Shown: in pieces, positions 61,534-64,000 of the stretch
Layout: every line of letters starts with the position of its first letter
How positions within the stretch are numbered: the stretch's first letter is position 1
DNA from: Microvirga makkahensis
GTDB lineage: Bacteria; Pseudomonadota; Alphaproteobacteria; Rhizobiales; Beijerinckiaceae
Assembly (NCBI RefSeq): GCF_009830105.1
Contig: NZ_WURB01000008.1
Coordinates: 62,001 to 126,000 of the forward strand
Direction of reading: 5' to 3'
Length of the DNA stretch: 64,000 nucleotides
Notes under the pieces: model-generated
What the model was told of the DNA's origin: nothing
The model's database searches: none
What the model saw: only the letters and a program-made list of their open reading frames with translations
Made by a program: the position numbers and the translations under genes

Positions 61534-61639
61534 GGCGATTAGAGCCCCGCTGAGCGATTTTTCGGCTCTGGAAGGGAATGCTCCTGGCCATCTCAAATAA
61601 GGGGTGCTGTTGGCGCTCTAATGAGATCGCTTTCTGAGC
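61534..61639 (+). repeat. repeat module A, copy 2
   Basis: Second copy of the module at 59113-59219, same orientation. Here module B precedes module A, the reverse of the order on the other side of the kinase operon. Confidence 0.65.
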
Positions 61640-61697
61640 GCCCTCTCAGCGAGAGTGGCCTCTCCGCCACGGTGGCAAGCTATCTCTTCCAAATGAC

Positions 61698-61722
61698 CGA
61701 AGGCCGCTGCAAGCGGCCTTCG
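61698..61722 (-). terminator. hairpin after nrdJ, probable terminator
   Basis: CGAAGGCCGC and its exact reverse complement flank a 5-base loop, about 115 bases past the nrdJ stop. No long T-run follows, so it may need Rho or act mainly as an mRNA 3' end stabiliser. Confidence 0.5.
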
Positions 61723-61836
61723 CTAGAGTTTGTCACCACATTAGGGGTGCGCTAAATTTTGTCTTCGTTTGAGGCGCGGTCAGCGAGATTCTCGCCAACC
61801 TTTGTGAGCGTCCTCAGGCGACGGTACGAAGAGTAC

Positions 61837-64000
61837 TCAACTGCACCCTGTTGTCGATCCGCACGTGTCGCACTTCAGACACGTCCCGTTCCGCACCAGC
61901 GTGAAGTTTGCGCATTCGGGGCAGGCTTCGCCGACATAGCCCTTCATCTTGGCCTCGGCGCGCTTGTCGGCGAGGGAAGGGGCGGGGGCTGAGAACCCCA
62001 GCTTTGCCATCTCGACTTCGCCGACCCTTTCCTCCTCCTGCGGGGCGGGCTGGGCGAGCTCGCTCTTGAGGGCGGTCGCGCCGACCGTCACACCGCCTGT
62101 GCGCTGCGTCACGCCTCCGGCGCTGCCGCCGCCGGGGATCAGCATGAGGCGGTCCACCGTGCCGCGGGTGAAACCGCGGGAGACGACTGCCGTGGCGGGG
62201 GCGGGCTCCGGCGCCTTCGACTGGGCCTCGCCCGAGCCGATGGTGGTGGGGCCTGCCTCCGACGGGTCCACATGGGCGAGATCGTTGCGGCCGAGATAGG
62301 AGACCGCGAGCTCTCGGAACACGTAGTCCAGGATCGAAGTCGCTGACTTGATGCGCTCGTTGCCCTGCACGAAGCCGGCCGGCTCGAAGCGCGTGAAGGT
62401 GAAGGCCTCCACGTATTCCTCCAGCGGCACGCCATATTGCAGGCCAAGCGAGATCGCGATGGCGAAGTTGTTCATCATCGCCCGGAAGGCCGCGCCCTCC
62501 TTATGCATGTCGATGAAGATCTCGCCCAGGCGGCCGTCGTCGTACTCGCCGGTACGCAGGTAAACCTTGTGGCCACCGACGACGGCCTTCTGGGTGTAGC
62601 CCTTGCGGCGGTCGGGCATCTTCTCGCGCTCGCGCAGAGCCACCACGCGCTCGACCACCTTCTCCACGATCTTTTCCGAGACGTGAGCGGCCTTGGCGGC
62701 GGCGGGCAGGGCGGCCACGGCTTCCACCGCATCCTCCGTGTCCTCCTCCTCATCGGCGATGAGGGCGGAATTCAAAGGCTGCGAGAGCTTGGAGCCGTCG
62801 CGGTAGAGGGCATTGGCCTTGAGCGCCAGCTTCCAGGAGAGCATGTAGGCGTTCTTGCAATCCTCGACCGTGGCATCGTTCGGCATGTTGATGGTCTTGG
62901 AGATCGCGCCCGAGATGAAGGGCTGCGCCGCCGCCATCATACGGATGTGGCTCTCCACCGAGAGATAGCGCTTGCCGATCTTGCCGCAGGGATTGGCGCA
63001 ATCGAACACCGCGTAATGCTCGGCCTTGAGATGGGGCGCGCCTTCGAGAGTCATCGCGCCGCAGATGTGGATGTTCGCAGCCTCGATGTCGGCCTTCGAG
63101 AAGCCCAGGAACTGGAGCAGGTCAAAGGACGGATCGTTGAGCTTTTCCGCGGGCACCTTGAGCGTGCCGGTCAGGAAGTCCTCGCCGAGGGTCCAGCGGT
63201 TGAACACGAACTTGATGTCAAAGGCCGATTTCAGGCCCTTCTCCACCGCCTCGATCTTCTCCTGCGTGAAGCCCTTGGCGCGCAGGCTGCCGGGGTTGAT
63301 TGCGGGAGCCTGGCTCATGGAGCCGTGGCCGACTGCATAGGCCTCGATCTCGGCAATCTCGGACTCGCGGTAGCCGAGGGCGCGGAGCGCATCAGGCACG
63401 GCGCGGTTGATGATCTTGAAGTAGCCGCCGCCCGCAAGCTTCTTGAACTTCACGAGGGCGAAGTCGGGCTCAATGCCGGTGGTGTCGCAATCCATCACGA
63501 GGCCGATCGTGCCGGTCGGCGCGATCACCGTGGCCTGCGCGTTGCGGTAGCCGTTCTTCTCTCCGAGTTCGAGCGCCTTGTCCCAGGCGGATTTCGCATG
63601 GGCGATCAGCTCCGCGTCGGGGCAGGAGACGTGATCGAGCGGCACCGGGTTCACGGAGAGGCCCTCGTAACCCTCGCTCAGGCCATGCGCCGCGCGGCGG
63701 TGATTGCGGATCACGCGCAGCATGTGCTTCGCGTTGGCCTTGTAGTTCGGGAACGCGCCGAGCTCGCCCGCCATTTCGGCGGAGGTGGCGTAGGACACGC
63801 CGGTCATGATCGCGGTGATCGCGCCGCAAAGCGAGCGGCCCGCATCGGAGTCATACGGCAGGCCCATGGTCATGAGCAGGCCGCCGATATTGGCGTAGCC
63901 CAGGCCGAGGGTGCGGTACTCATAGGAGAGCTGCGCGATCTCCTTCGATGGGAACTGCGCCATCAGCACCGAGATCTCGAGCACGACGGTCCACAGGCGG
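61837..64000 (-). CDS. nrdJ: vitamin B12-dependent ribonucleotide reductase, C-terminal part
   Basis: The frame is open to the right edge, so the N-terminus is outside; about 720 residues are visible. This class II reductase makes deoxyribonucleotides using adenosylcobalamin. The visible part begins in the alpha/beta barrel ([18 protein letters not shown]) and includes [18 protein letters not shown]. It ends in the zinc-binding tail with CPEC and CLKCDTC, typical of large alphaproteobacterial NrdJ (about 1200 residues when complete). Confidence 0.95.
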   Translation of the reverse strand, partial: RLWTVVLEISVLMAQFPSKEIAQLSYEYRTLGLGYANIGGLLMTMGLPYDSDAGRSLCGAITAIMTGVSYATSAEMAGELGAFPNYKANAKHMLRVIRNHRRAAHGLSEGYEGLSVNPVPLDHVSCPDAELIAHAKSAWDKALELGEKNGYRNAQATVIAPTGTIGLVMDCDTTGIEPDFALVKFKKLAGGGYFKIINRAVPDALRALGYRESEIAEIEAYAVGHGSMSQAPAINPGSLRAKGFTQEKIEAVEKGLKSAFDIKFVFNRWTLGEDFLTGTLKVPAEKLNDPSFDLLQFLGFSKADIEAANIHICGAMTLEGAPHLKAEHYAVFDCANPCGKIGKRYLSVESHIRMMAAAQPFISGAISKTINMPNDATVEDCKNAYMLSWKLALKANALYRDGSKLSQPLNSALIADEEEDTEDAVEAVAALPAAAKAAHVSEKIVEKVVERVVALREREKMPDRRKGYTQKAVVGGHKVYLRTGEYDDGRLGEIFIDMHKEGAAFRAMMNNFAIAISLGLQYGVPLEEYVEAFTFTRFEPAGFVQGNERIKSATSILDYVFRELAVSYLGRNDLAHVDPSEAGPTTIGSGEAQSKAPEPAPATAVVSRGFTRGTVDRLMLIPGGGSAGGVTQRTGGVTVGATALKSELAQPAPQEEERVGEVEMAKLGFSAPAPSLADKRAEAKMKGYVGEACPECANFTLVRNGTCLKCDTCGSTTGCS

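Noticed and set aside
1-64000. CRISPR array or Cas genes that would make the Tn7-like element RNA-guided
   Set aside because: No array of regular repeats and no Cas-like protein is visible; the phased triple at 61324 is too short and its spacers are only 7-9 bases.
61837-64000. nrdJ start at 63984
   Set aside because: The frame continues upstream to the right edge ([10 protein letters not shown]), so the apparent start is internal to a longer protein.

Overview
The window is about 64 kb of GC-rich chromosome from an alphaproteobacterium. A NepR/EcfG general stress response pair, an HWE-type histidine kinase, a large set of Crp/Fnr regulators, a DUF6894 protein, a lanthanide-type PQQ alcohol dehydrogenase operon and a B12-dependent ribonucleotide reductase together suggest Hyphomicrobiales, probably Methylobacteriaceae and Microvirga-like. 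The assignment is inferred from gene content only.

1-13.5 kb is accessory DNA. A Tn7-like transposition operon on the minus strand (tnsA, tnsB, tnsC, tniQ) runs off the left edge. Next come a minus-strand operon with a soluble FtsH-like AAA+ metalloprotease and two unrecognised partners, a small XRE regulator, the 3' half of a tRNA-Gly(CCC) gene (an attachment-site scar), and a 774-residue protein joining a TIR/deoxyribosyltransferase-like domain to a P-loop NTPase, which looks like an antiphage effector. 13.5-21 kb holds a tannase-family esterase, the nepR-ecfG pair, a single-domain response regulator, a lipoprotein SDR, a Crp/Fnr regulator and two copies of a small protein family.

21-36 kb is one long co-directional block with many 4-base overlaps. 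It encodes two ABC systems with their binding proteins, a beta-propeller protein, a PQQ dehydrogenase carrying the lanthanide-ligand aspartate, its XoxJ-like partner, a lipoprotein cytochrome c, a caa3-type oxidase (CoxB with cytochrome domain, CtaD, CtaE), CtaG and a further cytochrome c. The gene order implies a complete route: periplasmic alcohol oxidation, PQQ enzyme, cytochrome c, dedicated terminal oxidase, oxygen.

36-44 kb contains a decayed class V aminotransferase, four SDR genes (one frameshifted), an alpha/beta hydrolase, a LemA-like lipoprotein and a run of very small hydrophilic proteins. 44-58.8 kb is a regulatory island: seven Crp/Fnr genes (eight in the window, in two subfamilies of four), a second NepR paralog, an HWE kinase with a ParD-like gene overlapping its start, a response regulator, an integrase remnant, dispersed repeats and many short Methylobacteriaceae-type unknowns. 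58.8-61.8 kb carries a Ser/Thr kinase paired with a predicted RNase H-fold protein. Diverged repeat modules lie on both sides of this pair, and three helically phased direct repeats lie upstream of it. The window ends inside nrdJ.
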